Shown here: positions 24,349 through 32,946 of the stretch, in pieces | Numbering within the stretch: the stretch's first letter is position 1 | Layout: every line of letters starts with the position of its first letter | From: SIG607 sp045605385 | Lineage (GTDB): Bacteria; Bacillota; Clostridia; Oscillospirales; Acutalibacteraceae | Direction of reading: 5' to 3' | Length of the DNA: 39,976 nt | Assembly (NCBI GenBank): GCA_045605385.1 | Contig: JAZUPW010000044.1 | Location: 1-39,976, forward strand | Translations under genes and position numbers: made by a program | The notes under the pieces: model-generated | Database searches by the model: none | Told to the model about the DNA's origin: nothing | What the model saw: only the letters and a program-made list of their open reading frames with translations

Positions 24349-24951
24349 ATGGCATACGATACCGAAATTGCAAACATAGAAAATTATTATGCCGATTTAT
24401 TGATTATTCAATACAGAAATAAACCAAATGCAAGAGCGACAATTAAACTTGGTGTTGATTTATACCTCGCAGATGGGCTTATATTTGATTTTAATAATGT
24501 TTTGGATATAGATACGGCAGAGGTCGCACAGCTTGATTTAATTGGGAAAATATTAGGTGTAAGCCGAAATATTGACGGCTTTACGTTTAATGTGGATTTT
24601 TTCAGTTTTGAAAAAACGCCGCCGGAAATATCTTATGGTTATTCAGATAAAAACGAATTATCTCAAGGCTATTGGAAGCGTTATAAAAATAGTGTAGGTT
24701 CCAGTTATTCATTATATGACGATGATTATAGAGTTTTATTAAAGTTTAAAGCCCTTTATAATGTTCGTTACGGTTCCTGGGCTTGTATGGATTTGCTTTA
24801 TAAAAAAGCTTTCGGGGATGAAATAACCCTTGTAAATAATAAAGATACGACTATAAGTTATCAAGTTAGCCCGGATGCTTCGTTAGGGTTACAGGTAGCA
24901 CAATTTTTAGGATATATTGAACCGCCTTTGGGCATAGGTATTAAGGAGTAA
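24349..24951 (+). CDS. DUF2612 / tail protein I-like baseplate protein
   Basis: 200 residues matching DUF2612: IENYYADLLIIQYRNKPNARATI opening (landmark LLIIQYRNKP), DTAEVAQLDLIGKILGVSR, and SYSLYDDDYRVLLKFKALYN (landmarks LDLIGKILGVSR, DDDYRVLLKFK). It attaches the fibres to the baseplate, equivalent to P2 gpI. The fibre genes follow immediately. Confidence 0.88.
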   Translation: MAYDTEIANIENYYADLLIIQYRNKPNARATIKLGVDLYLADGLIFDFNNVLDIDTAEVAQLDLIGKILGVSRNIDGFTFNVDFFSFEKTPPEISYGYSDKNELSQGYWKRYKNSVGSSYSLYDDDYRVLLKFKALYNVRYGSWACMDLLYKKAFGDEITLVNNKDTTISYQVSPDASLGLQVAQFLGYIEPPLGIGIKE

Positions 24952-24955
24952 ATAA

Positions 24956-25816
24956 ATGGCACGAATACCGAGGAAAAATCAGAAAATCTTTTGTGGAAAT
25001 GATAACGGCAGTAATTTGGCTGTTTTCGGCACGATGAAAACCGGGAATCCACAATACAGTACAAATATAGAAACCCTGCAATCAGCTATTTATGAAGAAG
25101 GCTGGCAAGATGCAATACTTAACGATAAAGCTCCGTATCTGGAAGAAATGAACGGGTTACAATATGGTTTAAGTACACAAATAGCATACCTTTTACAACA
25201 GGGCTTGGCTTGTGAATGGAATAAAGATACAACTTACTATAAAGGCTCAACGGTTGCTGTTATAAATAATACAGCCGTTAATTATTATAAATCTATATCA
25301 GATAATAATATAAATCATAACCCTGTTAATGATGATGGAACATATTGGGTATTAGATAGTATTTCAAAAATTGAAACTTATAATACAACCTTAACAAATA
25401 ATTATAATACTCTTAATTCAAGCGTTGTAAAACTTACCGGGGATCAGACAGTAGCCGGAGTTAAGACATTTTCAAGCCCGGTATATGTTCCTAATTCATC
25501 AACAGCAGGGACAGCGTTAAGATTGGCATCATCTGGTGTAAATACATCTTATACGTCCTGGTGGATAAAATTCGGTGATGGCACACTCATACAATGGGGA
25601 ACAGCCACAATGGATGCTGGCCGTAAAACAATGCTTGTATCAATGCCAACGTCTTTTTCAAATACAGGATCTTATAAAGTATTGTTAACTGATAGGGGTG
25701 GCGACAATGCAGATATAGCAACTCAAAAAGTGTTCGAATATACAAGCACATCATCTTTTAAGGTGCGTTCAACAAATAACGAAGATCAGTTTAACTGGTT
25801 AGCAATAGGGAGGTAA
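24956..25816 (+). CDS. Tail fibre with gp53-like tip
   Basis: 286 residues. The N-terminal region (1-85) begins MARIPRKNQKIFCGN and attaches to the baseplate. CEWNKDTTYYKGSTVAV (about 84-100) resembles the aromatic CBM-like units of phage adhesins. LTGDQTVAGVKTFSSP (about 161-176) is a common fibre repeat unit. The C-terminus (WWIKFGDGTLIQWGTA...FNWLAIGR) is a gp53-like receptor-binding tip. AAGGAG precedes the ATG. Confidence 0.82.
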   Translation: MARIPRKNQKIFCGNDNGSNLAVFGTMKTGNPQYSTNIETLQSAIYEEGWQDAILNDKAPYLEEMNGLQYGLSTQIAYLLQQGLACEWNKDTTYYKGSTVAVINNTAVNYYKSISDNNINHNPVNDDGTYWVLDSISKIETYNTTLTNNYNTLNSSVVKLTGDQTVAGVKTFSSPVYVPNSSTAGTALRLASSGVNTSYTSWWIKFGDGTLIQWGTATMDAGRKTMLVSMPTSFSNTGSYKVLLTDRGGDNADIATQKVFEYTSTSSFKVRSTNNEDQFNWLAIGR

Positions 25817-25819
25817 TAT

Positions 25820-26284
25820 ATGACTAGTTTTCGCATAGGACAAATTTTTACAAAACCTTACCCGCCGGAAGTTGCGGATTGGTGTAATAGTAATAATGCA
25901 TATTTAGACGATTATTTAGAAACACAAGTAATAATAAGAGCGGTGCCGGAAGAAACAGCTGCAGAGCGTAAAGCGATGTTTTTACAAGATTTTTTCAAGG
26001 TTAATCTTGGGGAACTTGGGAACGGTTATTACCGAAAGAAGCCAAAGGGTTATCAATCGGCAATAGAAAGCATTAACACGGCACAGATTATATGTTCAAA
26101 GATGAACGGTTTACCAGCCGGGGTGTTGATATTTTATAAACAACCTACATTTAGCAAGCCCGAACAATGCACGGAAGAATGGCTTGTGGCGCATCAAATA
26201 GTAATTCCGGCATTAACGGTTGAACAATTTGATGAATTATATTTAAGCTTTATACAATCTTGGAACAAACAGGAGCATGAATAA
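25820..26284 (+). CDS. Fibre-associated protein, possible fibre assembly factor
   Basis: 154 residues following the first fibre. The opening FRIGQIFTKPYPPEVADWCNSNNAYLDD resembles tail-fibre chaperones and small fibre-cluster proteins (landmark YPPEVADWCN). The rest is helical. No enzymatic motif. Stop and next start overlap closely. The role is inferred from position. Confidence 0.55.
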   Translation: MTSFRIGQIFTKPYPPEVADWCNSNNAYLDDYLETQVIIRAVPEETAAERKAMFLQDFFKVNLGELGNGYYRKKPKGYQSAIESINTAQIICSKMNGLPAGVLIFYKQPTFSKPEQCTEEWLVAHQIVIPALTVEQFDELYLSFIQSWNKQEHE

Positions 26285-26637
26285 TGAGTAGTAACGCAGT
26301 TTTTAAGGGCGATGATACAGCAGCATTCGGCAATAATTTTATCAAAATCACAATACAAAACCCGGATAGATACCCAATATCTAAAATTGAAGCGGTAACA
26401 AACAGTGGATGCGGTATAAGTAACAAGCCGTTCACAGATCCTGGGATGTTTCAAACAGAAACTATTACTTTGTATGTAAACTATTCAAGTGAAGAAACCG
26501 CCCGATTAAATCAGGGTGCGAATACTCTTAATCTTGTAGCTTATGATGAACAAAAGAGGCCGAGAACGTGCGCGCAAACCTTAACTTTTTACGCACAGAA
26601 TGGAGTTATATTAAGAAATGGACAATCTTGTTGCTGA
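26284..26637 (+). CDS. Small beta-rich fibre-cluster protein
   Basis: 117 residues: FKGDDTAAFGNNFIKITIQNP, then ITLYVNYSSEETARLNQGANTLNLVAYDEQKRPRTC (landmarks GDDTAAFGNNF and NLVAYDEQ), a compact beta-sandwich-like pattern seen in phage fibre clusters. It ends QSCC. It overlaps the next gene by 20 bases, suggesting coupled translation and perhaps a complex. Confidence 0.6.
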   Translation: MSSNAVFKGDDTAAFGNNFIKITIQNPDRYPISKIEAVTNSGCGISNKPFTDPGMFQTETITLYVNYSSEETARLNQGANTLNLVAYDEQKRPRTCAQTLTFYAQNGVILRNGQSCC

Positions 26638-27121
26638 TTTTATTATAAATAATAATGAACCATTAGAAGTTGAATATACGTTGGAGCCCTCCAAAACATT
26701 TGATTGTTCTTTCGAAATATACGCATCGGGTGTAACCTGGGGTAATATTGCCGGGAATATTGAAGAACAAACCGATTTAATCAATATTTTGAATAGTAAA
26801 GTTGACACTTTACAATACGAACAAGATATTGAAGAAATAAACGACAAGATAGATAACACCCTTAACAATATTGAGGGCAGCGATCTTATCGGTGTAGAGC
26901 GTGACGGTCAAACTGTAACATTAACATCTAAAACCTTTATATTTGAACAAGGTGTGGCATCGGATATTTGGGACATACAACACGATTTAAATAAACGTCC
27001 TACAATTACATTGGTTGATAGTACAGGGCGAGAATTTGAAGCGGAAAAAGATTATATAAGCAATAACCGGGTTATTATTCATCTGGTTAGTGCAACAACA
27101 GGATTGGCATATTTAAATTAA
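26618..27121 (+). CDS. Fibre/adhesin-connecting protein
   Basis: 167 residues. The middle (about 50-90) is a coiled coil (QTDLINILNSKVDTLQYEQDI). The C-terminal domain IWDIQHDLNKRPTITLVDSTGREF is a domain widely found in phage tail proteins (landmark HDLNKRPTITLVDSTG), ending in GLAYLN. It probably forms a trimeric connector between baseplate and distal fibre. Confidence 0.65.
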   Translation: MDNLVADFIINNNEPLEVEYTLEPSKTFDCSFEIYASGVTWGNIAGNIEEQTDLINILNSKVDTLQYEQDIEEINDKIDNTLNNIEGSDLIGVERDGQTVTLTSKTFIFEQGVASDIWDIQHDLNKRPTITLVDSTGREFEAEKDYISNNRVIIHLVSATTGLAYLN

Positions 27122-27131
27122 GGAGAATAAA

Positions 27132-28235
27132 ATGGCAGTAATACCTTTTAATAGTAGCATCGATTTACAAAACGTCGGCGAATTACAAAACGTAAAATTT
27201 CAGATGCTGGCATCAGCACCAAACGGGCTGGAAGCGAAGTTTTATTATGATACAACACTTAAGAAATTTGGTTATTATAACGGCACATCTTGGGTTTATT
27301 TGGATGCTGCAGTAACCGTAAATAATTCAACAATCACGATTCAGAAAAACGGAACAACGGTTGAATCATTTACGTTAAACCAGGCAAGTAATGAAACGGT
27401 TAATATTACCGTGCCGACACAGGCCTCAGATGTTGGAGCTTTGCCAAGTTCAACAACTATTAACGATTTAACGACAACGGCACAACAAAACGCAATAAAT
27501 TCGGGTATTACAAGTGCCCTCGTCACACAAATTGGCACAAACCAAACAAATATTAGTACAATCAATGGTAAAATACCGTCCGAAGCGAGCTCATCAAACA
27601 AATTAGCTGATAAACAGTATGTTGATAACGCTATACAGACAAACTCCGCCCATTTCAGAGGTAATTGGACAAATTGGGCGGGTGTACCATCAAACGCATC
27701 AGATTATCCGGCTGATGATGATGGCAATAAAACACCTACAACGAACGATTATATGGTTGTTCAAGATGCTTCCGATTACACAGAGGAAACCTTAACAGGT
27801 GCTTGGCAGTTTGTATATACAGGGCTGTGGGCAACGAATGGGAAAAACGGTTGGCAACCTAAATTTCAGATAAACGAAGATCCCTTAACCCCTACACAAT
27901 TAGCAGCATTAAATTCTGGAGCCAATACAACAAATATTGGCCAAATTGCAACAAATACAACAAATATTGGTTCATTACAAACAGCAATGGCGACAAAGGC
28001 CGATGCTTTTGGTATTACTAATTCTGCTTTGACTGTGTCGGGTGGGGTGTGCACGTGGAACATTACAAATTCAATAGGGACAAAAAACGTTCAAGTTAGT
28101 ATATACAGGGAAAGCGACGGTGTGGAAGTTAAAACACAAGTTAAAGTAACAACATCAACAATAACGGTTAGTTTTAATTCAACATCTAACATTTCAGCTG
28201 GTACATATAGAGCAGTAATTACAGGATTGAAATAA
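27132..28235 (+). CDS. Tail fibre protein
   Basis: 367 residues. An N-terminal beta domain (LEAKFYYDTTLKKFGYYNGTSW), Thr/Asn/Ile-rich heptad repeats of trimeric coiled coil (TNIGQIATNTTNIGSL), a central globular part with FRGNWTNWAGVP, and a C-terminal Ig-like beta domain. A 17-bp exact DNA repeat (27924-27940 and 27954-27970, 30-bp period) encodes the TNIG heptads. AAGGAG precedes the ATG. The stop overlaps the next start (TAATG). Confidence 0.75.
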   Translation: MAVIPFNSSIDLQNVGELQNVKFQMLASAPNGLEAKFYYDTTLKKFGYYNGTSWVYLDAAVTVNNSTITIQKNGTTVESFTLNQASNETVNITVPTQASDVGALPSSTTINDLTTTAQQNAINSGITSALVTQIGTNQTNISTINGKIPSEASSSNKLADKQYVDNAIQTNSAHFRGNWTNWAGVPSNASDYPADDDGNKTPTTNDYMVVQDASDYTEETLTGAWQFVYTGLWATNGKNGWQPKFQINEDPLTPTQLAALNSGANTTNIGQIATNTTNIGSLQTAMATKADAFGITNSALTVSGGVCTWNITNSIGTKNVQVSIYRESDGVEVKTQVKVTTSTITVSFNSTSNISAGTYRAVITGLK

Positions 28236-29722
28236 TGGTAACAACACCTAATTATGATTTGGATATAGATACGACTTTGGGGGGAAATAACGCAAGCGAT
28301 TACGTTATACCTTCTCAAAAAGCAATAAAAAGTTATGTTGATAATAATTCCGGCGGCGGTGGAACAGTTGATCAAACATTCGACGGAACATCTGCAAATG
28401 CTCAGTCAGGTGTGGCGATTACAGGTGCAAAATTCTTAAAGAACGAGGCAACACAAAGCGGAAGTTCAATCATATTACAAGGTACAATCAAAAACAAATC
28501 TTACGCAATCGGAATAGGCGTTAATAATAGTGCGTATGATTATTGTACAGTTGTAGGTGCAACGGCGGAAACGGGTGGTAGTTATTCAACCGCAATCGGT
28601 TATTACGCAAGAAGTTCAGGCACTTATTCAACGGCTTTGGGTAACGGTACATACGCAAACGCTCAATATTCTCTGGCGGTAGGTAGCGGCGCAACAACCT
28701 CACAAACACTAGCAACGGCGGTAGGTACATCCTCACTTGCATCAGGCACAAGAGCAACGGCACTTGGTTCAGATGCAACGGCAAGCGGAAACTATGCAAT
28801 ACAAATAGGATATGGTACAAACAACACCGCTAATACGTTGAATGTAGGGTTTTGGAACTCAACAAATACACATTATAATTGGCAGTTGTTAGATGGAGCA
28901 ACGGGTTTAATACCTGACGCTCGTATAAGTACAAATATCGCAAGAACAAGCCAAATCCCTAGTATAACGATTGACCAAACCTATGACGGTACATCAACAA
29001 ATGCTCAATCGGGTGTAGCTATTGAGGGTGAGTTAGCAAACTATGTAAAAGCGGATGTAACTGATGATAATACAGGAACACAATGTGTTATATATAACAA
29101 TGGAAGTAGTATTGATTGTTCACAATTTGATAACGACGGGGAAAGAGGGCTGAGTGTTCAACCGTATGGCGCAAAAATATTTTATGACGGAAGCGAATAT
29201 AATAGTGTTGAAGCAAGAGATAGCGGTGTTTCTATATATTGTGAGGGTAGTTTTGAGTTTGAGGATAGTAACGGCTATATAACACTATCAACCTCTAACA
29301 ACAACCTTGCAGTAAACGGCACGGAAGTTGTAACAGGTAGTAATACACGCTTTGACGGTCAATGGGTTTATACAAAATCCACACTTGCAAACAATGTATC
29401 TATGACAAACAGTTCGCAAGATTACAGCTTATCAAGTTATTTACCAAACGATAACTACGATTATGAGGTATTATTTGCCGTCAACGCAACATCAGGTACA
29501 AGTTCAGGAAACAGAATATATATAATTTTGCAATCAGATATTAGTACAGCGGTAGAAACGGCATACGCAATACCACGTTCAAACAGTTCAGTAACAGCAT
29601 ACGGAACGTGTATTTTAGCGGTTGGAAGTGGCAGAAAGGTTACAGTAGCGGCTAACTCAACACCAAAAGGCAGTTATTATTTATACGCTTGTGGTTACCG
29701 TAGAATTGGCACTAATACATAG
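28235..29722 (+). CDS. Tail fibre with YadA-head-like repeats
   Basis: 495 residues. Two copies of the fibre unit DQT(F/Y)DGTS(A/T)NAQSGVAI lie near residues 46-62 and 247-263. Between them (about 100-195) is a run of 14-residue left-handed beta-roll repeats (STAIGYYARSSGTY, STALGNGTYANAQY, SLAVGSGATTSQTL and so on) like the YadA/Hep_Hag head of trimeric adhesins. No signal peptide or autotransporter anchor is present, so this is a phage fibre that borrows an adhesin fold. A C-terminal beta domain ends in YACGYRRIG. Confidence 0.8.
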   Translation: MVTTPNYDLDIDTTLGGNNASDYVIPSQKAIKSYVDNNSGGGGTVDQTFDGTSANAQSGVAITGAKFLKNEATQSGSSIILQGTIKNKSYAIGIGVNNSAYDYCTVVGATAETGGSYSTAIGYYARSSGTYSTALGNGTYANAQYSLAVGSGATTSQTLATAVGTSSLASGTRATALGSDATASGNYAIQIGYGTNNTANTLNVGFWNSTNTHYNWQLLDGATGLIPDARISTNIARTSQIPSITIDQTYDGTSTNAQSGVAIEGELANYVKADVTDDNTGTQCVIYNNGSSIDCSQFDNDGERGLSVQPYGAKIFYDGSEYNSVEARDSGVSIYCEGSFEFEDSNGYITLSTSNNNLAVNGTEVVTGSNTRFDGQWVYTKSTLANNVSMTNSSQDYSLSSYLPNDNYDYEVLFAVNATSGTSSGNRIYIILQSDISTAVETAYAIPRSNSSVTAYGTCILAVGSGRKVTVAANSTPKGSYYLYACGYRRIGTNT

Positions 29723-29730
29723 GAGGATAA

Positions 29731-30216
29731 ATGTATTATTTTTTCATTGAAGATAACAAAATAAACGGATGCGGTGAATGTCAGCGGTTAGACATCACAA
29801 ATATAGAAATAACCGAAGAAGTATATAACAACTTTGTTGAAGATAACGACCGTTATATTTATTCAGACGGTGAAATTGTTGAAAATCCTGATTATGAGGA
29901 AATTAAACGACAGAAACACCGTCAGGAATTGGATGCTTTAACCTTAACACCTGCCGATGTTGAAAGGGCTTTATATAAAGCAAAAGGTATGGACTTTGAG
30001 GATTTAAAAGCATTGATTAGTCAAGCATTGCCGACGGTTGATATTAAAGGGCTTTCAATAGAGTTCAGGGCAAAAGACTTTTACAGAGGTGCAGAAGCTA
30101 ACGGAATAAGACTTTTTGATGTCGTAGGTCAATTACTCGGTTATTCGGCAGATGATATGGACTATCTTTTTATTCATAAAGAATTACCCGGCGAAACCCC
30201 CGAAGTTATAACATAA
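29731..30216 (+). CDS. Fibre-cluster protein, possible fibre assembly factor
   Basis: 161 residues following the last fibre, with AGGAGG before the ATG. The N-terminal 60 residues (YYFFIEDNKINGCGECQ...DNDRYIYSDGEIVENPDYEE) resemble fibre assembly proteins. Residues 68-160 contain LTPADVERALYKAKGMDFEDLKALI, a unit seen in other phage fibre clusters (landmark TPADVERALY). The function is inferred from place. Confidence 0.6.
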   Translation: MYYFFIEDNKINGCGECQRLDITNIEITEEVYNNFVEDNDRYIYSDGEIVENPDYEEIKRQKHRQELDALTLTPADVERALYKAKGMDFEDLKALISQALPTVDIKGLSIEFRAKDFYRGAEANGIRLFDVVGQLLGYSADDMDYLFIHKELPGETPEVIT

Positions 30217-30258
30217 CCCTTAATCTTCTAGTGTTTCGGGGGTAGTAGCTTTAAGGGT
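30196..30258 (+). ncRNA. Pseudoknot-like element covering the HNH ribosome site
   Basis: ACCCCCGAA (30196-30204) pairs with TTCGGGGGT (30235-30243), 9 bp. ACCCTTAA (30216-30223) pairs with TTAAGGGT (30251-30258), 8 bp. The four arms interleave in H-type pseudoknot order. The second stem contains the AAGGG that should serve the ATG at 30264, so the structure would block HNH translation when formed. Confidence 0.5.
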
Positions 30259-30263
30259 GTGTG

Positions 30264-30635
30264 ATGTTAATAACTAAGACGGATAATATTACATTTACGG
30301 GTTATAGCTTCAAGTTGAAGAAACTTTACAAGCAGGGCAAACTACCCAAAGACTTAGTTGATATAGGGGGAAATAAACTAACTAATAAAAACTTATCCGG
30401 CGATCACGCTATCCCACGTTCTAAGGGCGGCAAAAATACCGATTCTAATATGATGTTAGCCACAAAACAGTTTAATAATATGCGCGGCAACCGTCCGTTA
30501 AGGGAAGTCGTATCAATAGATAACTTGATTAAATGGGTTAATCAGTACGTCAATCTTGAGCCGATAGATGGCTTTGATTTTCAGAAATATGTAAAAGGAA
30601 TACTCAAAATAATAGGAGGAAACGAAAATGTTTAA
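30264..30635 (+). CDS. HNH endonuclease
   Basis: 123 residues. The HNH core reads GDHAIPRSKGGKNTDSNMML (about residues 46-65), with D47-H48, N62 and a following N71/N72; this is the catalytic ββα-metal pattern. It may be a free-standing homing endonuclease or help with packaging. The start could be GTG 30261 or ATG 30264. Its ribosome site lies in the 3' arm of a stem (see 30196-30258), similar in principle to T4 homing-endonuclease mRNAs with hidden start regions. No zinc CxxC pairs are present. Confidence 0.82.
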   Translation: MLITKTDNITFTGYSFKLKKLYKQGKLPKDLVDIGGNKLTNKNLSGDHAIPRSKGGKNTDSNMMLATKQFNNMRGNRPLREVVSIDNLIKWVNQYVNLEPIDGFDFQKYVKGILKIIGGNENV

Positions 30636-30813
30636 ATTTATCAGAAAAAAACTGTTAGAGGGAATTATCAAAGACATAGCAGCTAAAATCCCGGAAATTA
30701 AAGATTATGCAAGATTATTTATTGAATTGCATAAAGACGAAATTATTAAAAAGGTTAAAGATGCAATCATCAAAGAAGTTAAGGCTTTTGTAGCTTCCAA
30801 ATTGAAAAAATAA
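30628..30813 (+). CDS. Small amphipathic helical protein
   Basis: 61 residues behind AGGAGG, overlapping the HNH gene end by 8 bases. Lys/Ile-rich amphipathic helices (FKFIRKKLLEGIIKDIAAKI, then KKVKDAIIKEVKAFVASKLKK), with no full membrane segment. In a lysis-side cassette this could be a peripheral membrane or pinholin-regulating protein, but no family is recognised. Confidence 0.6.
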   Translation: MFKFIRKKLLEGIIKDIAAKIPEIKDYARLFIELHKDEIIKKVKDAIIKEVKAFVASKLKK

Positions 30814-30825
30814 CGGAGTGATGCA

Positions 30826-31287
30826 ATGATTATATGGTGTAACAAACCCGAATTATATATTACAAGTGATATCGAACCTGTGACAACTGTTCGTAAGCCG
30901 TTACCGTCAGACAGTGAAAACGTTAAAGAGGATAAAAGACTGTTTCCTTATCTCAATAAAAAGAAAGTAAACTTTGAGATTGATTATTTGGGCACGAAGT
31001 ATTTTATAACGATTGACAAAAATTTTACCTGGGACGGGAGCAGCTGTCCGGGTTTGCACCATATACCCAGCTTGTTAAATCCATCAATGCTGCATGATGT
31101 CTTATGCCAGAATCACAAGTTAATAGGTTATGACAGGCAATTATCATCGATAATATTTCGTGAAATGGGGATTGCAAGCGGGGTAAACAAATTGTTTATG
31201 TATTTGGCTTATCATTGCGTGGATAATTATCAGAAGGTTTTTGGCAGAGATAGTAAAGGGAACAAATGGAACAATGGGGAATTTTAG
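30826..31287 (+). CDS. DUF1353 family protein
   Basis: 153 residues matching DUF1353: FTWDGSSCPGLHHIP (about 67-81) and LHDVLCQNHKLIGYDRQLSSIIFREMG (landmarks DGSSCPG and MLHDVL), the family's conserved aspartate and HD pair. DUF1353 proteins are frequent next to phage lysis genes; their activity is not established. Good ribosome site (CGGAGTG) before the ATG. The end overlaps the holin-like start by 14 bases. Confidence 0.82.
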   Translation: MIIWCNKPELYITSDIEPVTTVRKPLPSDSENVKEDKRLFPYLNKKKVNFEIDYLGTKYFITIDKNFTWDGSSCPGLHHIPSLLNPSMLHDVLCQNHKLIGYDRQLSSIIFREMGIASGVNKLFMYLAYHCVDNYQKVFGRDSKGNKWNNGEF

Positions 31288-31570
31288 TCCGGAACTTATA
31301 ATATCAGTAGTAATACAGCTTATCTCAGTAGGCATATTTATCGGTGTATTTAAAACGACCATAAGCTTTATGCAAGAACAGATAATGGAAATAAAGCAAA
31401 ATTTGAAAACTGATAAACAGGAATTAAAAGACGAAATGCGCAGATATAATAACGTGTTAGAACGGCTGGCATTAAATGAACAATCAGTCAAGTCTGCTCA
31501 TCACCGGATGGATGCTTTTGAACAGGCCTTAGACATAGCACAGGCAAGGCGCAGAAGCGAGCGCAACTGA
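31274..31570 (+). CDS. One-TM holin-like / XhlA-like protein
   Basis: 98 residues from ATG 31274. One membrane helix near residues 7-27 (LIISVVIQLISVGIFIGVF), then a charged coiled coil (QEQIMEIKQNLKTDKQELKDEM) to the end. The topology fits a small holin partner or XhlA-type lysis protein next to the endolysin. A TTG at 31241 would extend the N-terminus by 11 residues but has poor spacing. Ribosome site AAAGGGA lies a little far upstream. Confidence 0.65.
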   Translation: MGNFSPELIISVVIQLISVGIFIGVFKTTISFMQEQIMEIKQNLKTDKQELKDEMRRYNNVLERLALNEQSVKSAHHRMDAFEQALDIAQARRRSERN

Positions 31571-31614
31571 TGATAAAACCTAATAATATTACAACAAAGG
31601 CAAAGGAATTAAAT

Positions 31615-32049
31615 ATGTACACTTGTCAGTATTTTACAATAAAAGAGTTAGTAAGCCCGATTGTATATAAGGTTTGGGGTGAAAAAGCATGGATGTTCTT
31701 TGATGAGGATGTCCTTAAAGAGCTTGATTATATAAGAGAAACCTTTGGCGCACCTATTGTAATCAATAACTGGGCTGCCGGAGGAACACTTGAACAGTGT
31801 GGTTTACGTTCTAACAAAGATAAGTTAGTAATGAATAAGAAAACTTTGTACTTATCAGCCCATTGTCTTGCAAAAGGATTCGATTTGCATTCTGGGTACG
31901 GTAACCATCGCAAGTTGTACGATCACATTTACGACTTAATTAAATCCGGTAAATTAAAGAAGTTTAAGCGACTTGAAAACTTTAACAGTACGTTCACGTG
32001 GGTTCACGCAGACTGTTTTCAAGCCGATTCAATAGTTTTTAATCCCTAA
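31615..32049 (+). CDS. M15-type peptidase endolysin
   Basis: 144 residues from ATG 31615, chosen because AAAGGA lies 7 bases upstream; an ATG at 31570 overlapping the previous stop (TGATG) would add 15 residues. SAHCLAKGFDLH contains the zinc ligands His and Asp of the SxHxxGxxxD motif, and WVHAD gives the last His of the M15A (PF08291-like) family. It should cut peptide cross-links of peptidoglycan at lysis. No signal peptide, so a holin is needed. A terminator follows. Confidence 0.85.
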   Translation: MYTCQYFTIKELVSPIVYKVWGEKAWMFFDEDVLKELDYIRETFGAPIVINNWAAGGTLEQCGLRSNKDKLVMNKKTLYLSAHCLAKGFDLHSGYGNHRKLYDHIYDLIKSGKLKKFKRLENFNSTFTWVHADCFQADSIVFNP

Positions 32050-32084
32050 ATTTTGTTCATATTACGGAAACCTCCTTCCGGTAA

Positions 32085-32116
32085 AACCCTGCATCCATTC
32101 GGATGTGGGGTTTTTT
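32085..32116. terminator. Terminator between lysis genes and the leftward initiator-like gene
   Basis: A 12-pair stem (AACCCTGCATCC with GGATGTGGGGTT, two G-T wobbles) at 32085-32112, followed by T residues. It lies between convergent genes and ends the rightward late operon; the leftward copy also has an A/T-rich flank and may serve both directions. Confidence 0.8.
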
Positions 32117-32128
32117 ATTAAATATACA

Positions 32129-32812
32129 TTACCCCAAACCTTTAATAAGTCTTTGCCTAACATCTTCAAAGAACTCTTTTGGTGGATCCCAGGCATTTGC
32201 TTTGGCATACTCCAAGTCTTTTGCAGTTTGTTTTGCAGCTTCAATCATAGCATTGTTATTGGCCTTTGCTTGCTTGTAATCTTTAATAATTGTTTTGTCG
32301 TTTCCGGTTTTTTTGAGCCAGTTAATGTATGCCGGAACGTTTTGCGCGTTATGTTTTAGGGCATAATCTTTTAAGATTTTATAATCAGCATCTGTTGGTT
32401 TATTTATTCTTGTTATTTGTTCTTCATGGAAACGGTCGGATTCCGTCCGTTTAAAACATTCAATTTCCGGCCGTTCAGAAGCCGAATTTCGTACTTTTGG
32501 TGTTAAAAGGTACTTGTTATAATTCCCCCTCACTTTAGAGCGCTTAGATTTGATTATAAGCCCCTCATTTATTAAATCGTTTATTGCTTTTTTGGCAGCA
32601 GTTAAACCAATGCCAAGAACCTGGGCAATAAAATCAACCGAGGGAAACACCACGGAACCATTTTTATTTTGGTTTAAATGCGTGGTTAATTCGAGTAATA
32701 CAAGTTTTGTTACCGGGGTTAAATCATACTTGTAAAGATTTCTTAATAAATTTGATGTTAATTCAAACTGGGTAATTCCCTCTGTTTGCATGCTTTTTGC
32801 TAAATTGTTCAT
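32129..32812 (-). CDS. Winged-HTH replication-initiator-like protein
   Basis: 227 residues. The start is ATG at 32812, with GGAGG just upstream; an in-frame ATG 9 codons earlier lacks this. Residues 25-105 form a winged helix (TPVTKLVLLELTTHLNQ, VDFIAQVLGIGLTAAKKAINDLINEGLI; landmarks) like plasmid and phage replication initiators. Residues 145-170 (ILKDYALKHNAQNVPAYINWLKKTG) match a segment of the initiator at 38414. The gene is leftward, against the late genes, with its own strong promoter (32947-32976), divergent from the membrane-anchored DNA-binding protein. It could equally be a transcription regulator; an initiator for a prophage plasmid is my preferred reading. Confidence 0.65.
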   Translation of the reverse strand: MNNLAKSMQTEGITQFELTSNLLRNLYKYDLTPVTKLVLLELTTHLNQNKNGSVVFPSVDFIAQVLGIGLTAAKKAINDLINEGLIIKSKRSKVRGNYNKYLLTPKVRNSASERPEIECFKRTESDRFHEEQITRINKPTDADYKILKDYALKHNAQNVPAYINWLKKTGNDKTIIKDYKQAKANNNAMIEAAKQTAKDLEYAKANAWDPPKEFFEDVRQRLIKGLG

Positions 32813-32902
32813 AAGCTCCTCCCTTTTTTGCATAGCCAAGCTTGACTAATACCGAAGAAAGTGCTATTCTACAATTACGAAGTTTTAATAATCAATTTTT
32901 GG

Positions 32903-32934
32903 AAAGGCTTTTTCTCCGGGAAAAGTCTTTTTTA
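32903..32934 (+). terminator. Hairpin in the initiator-like gene leader (terminator-like on + strand)
   Basis: AAAGGCTTTT (32903-32912) pairs with AAAAGTCTTT (32921-32930), one G-T, followed by TTT. In + orientation it looks like a terminator although no + strand gene precedes it; in - orientation it lies near the 5' end of the leader of the initiator-like gene. It could end an antisense RNA that controls that gene. Confidence 0.5.
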
Positions 32935-32946
32935 TTGCTTGCATTT

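Noticed and set aside
28530..28850. Bacterial autotransporter adhesin gene
   Set aside because: YadA-like repeats are present but there is no signal peptide or membrane anchor, and the gene lies in a fibre cluster.
32105..32735. Plus-strand frames over the leftward initiator-like gene
   Set aside because: They have poor starts and hydrophobic shadow composition; the minus-strand frame has a clear ribosome site, promoter and domain.
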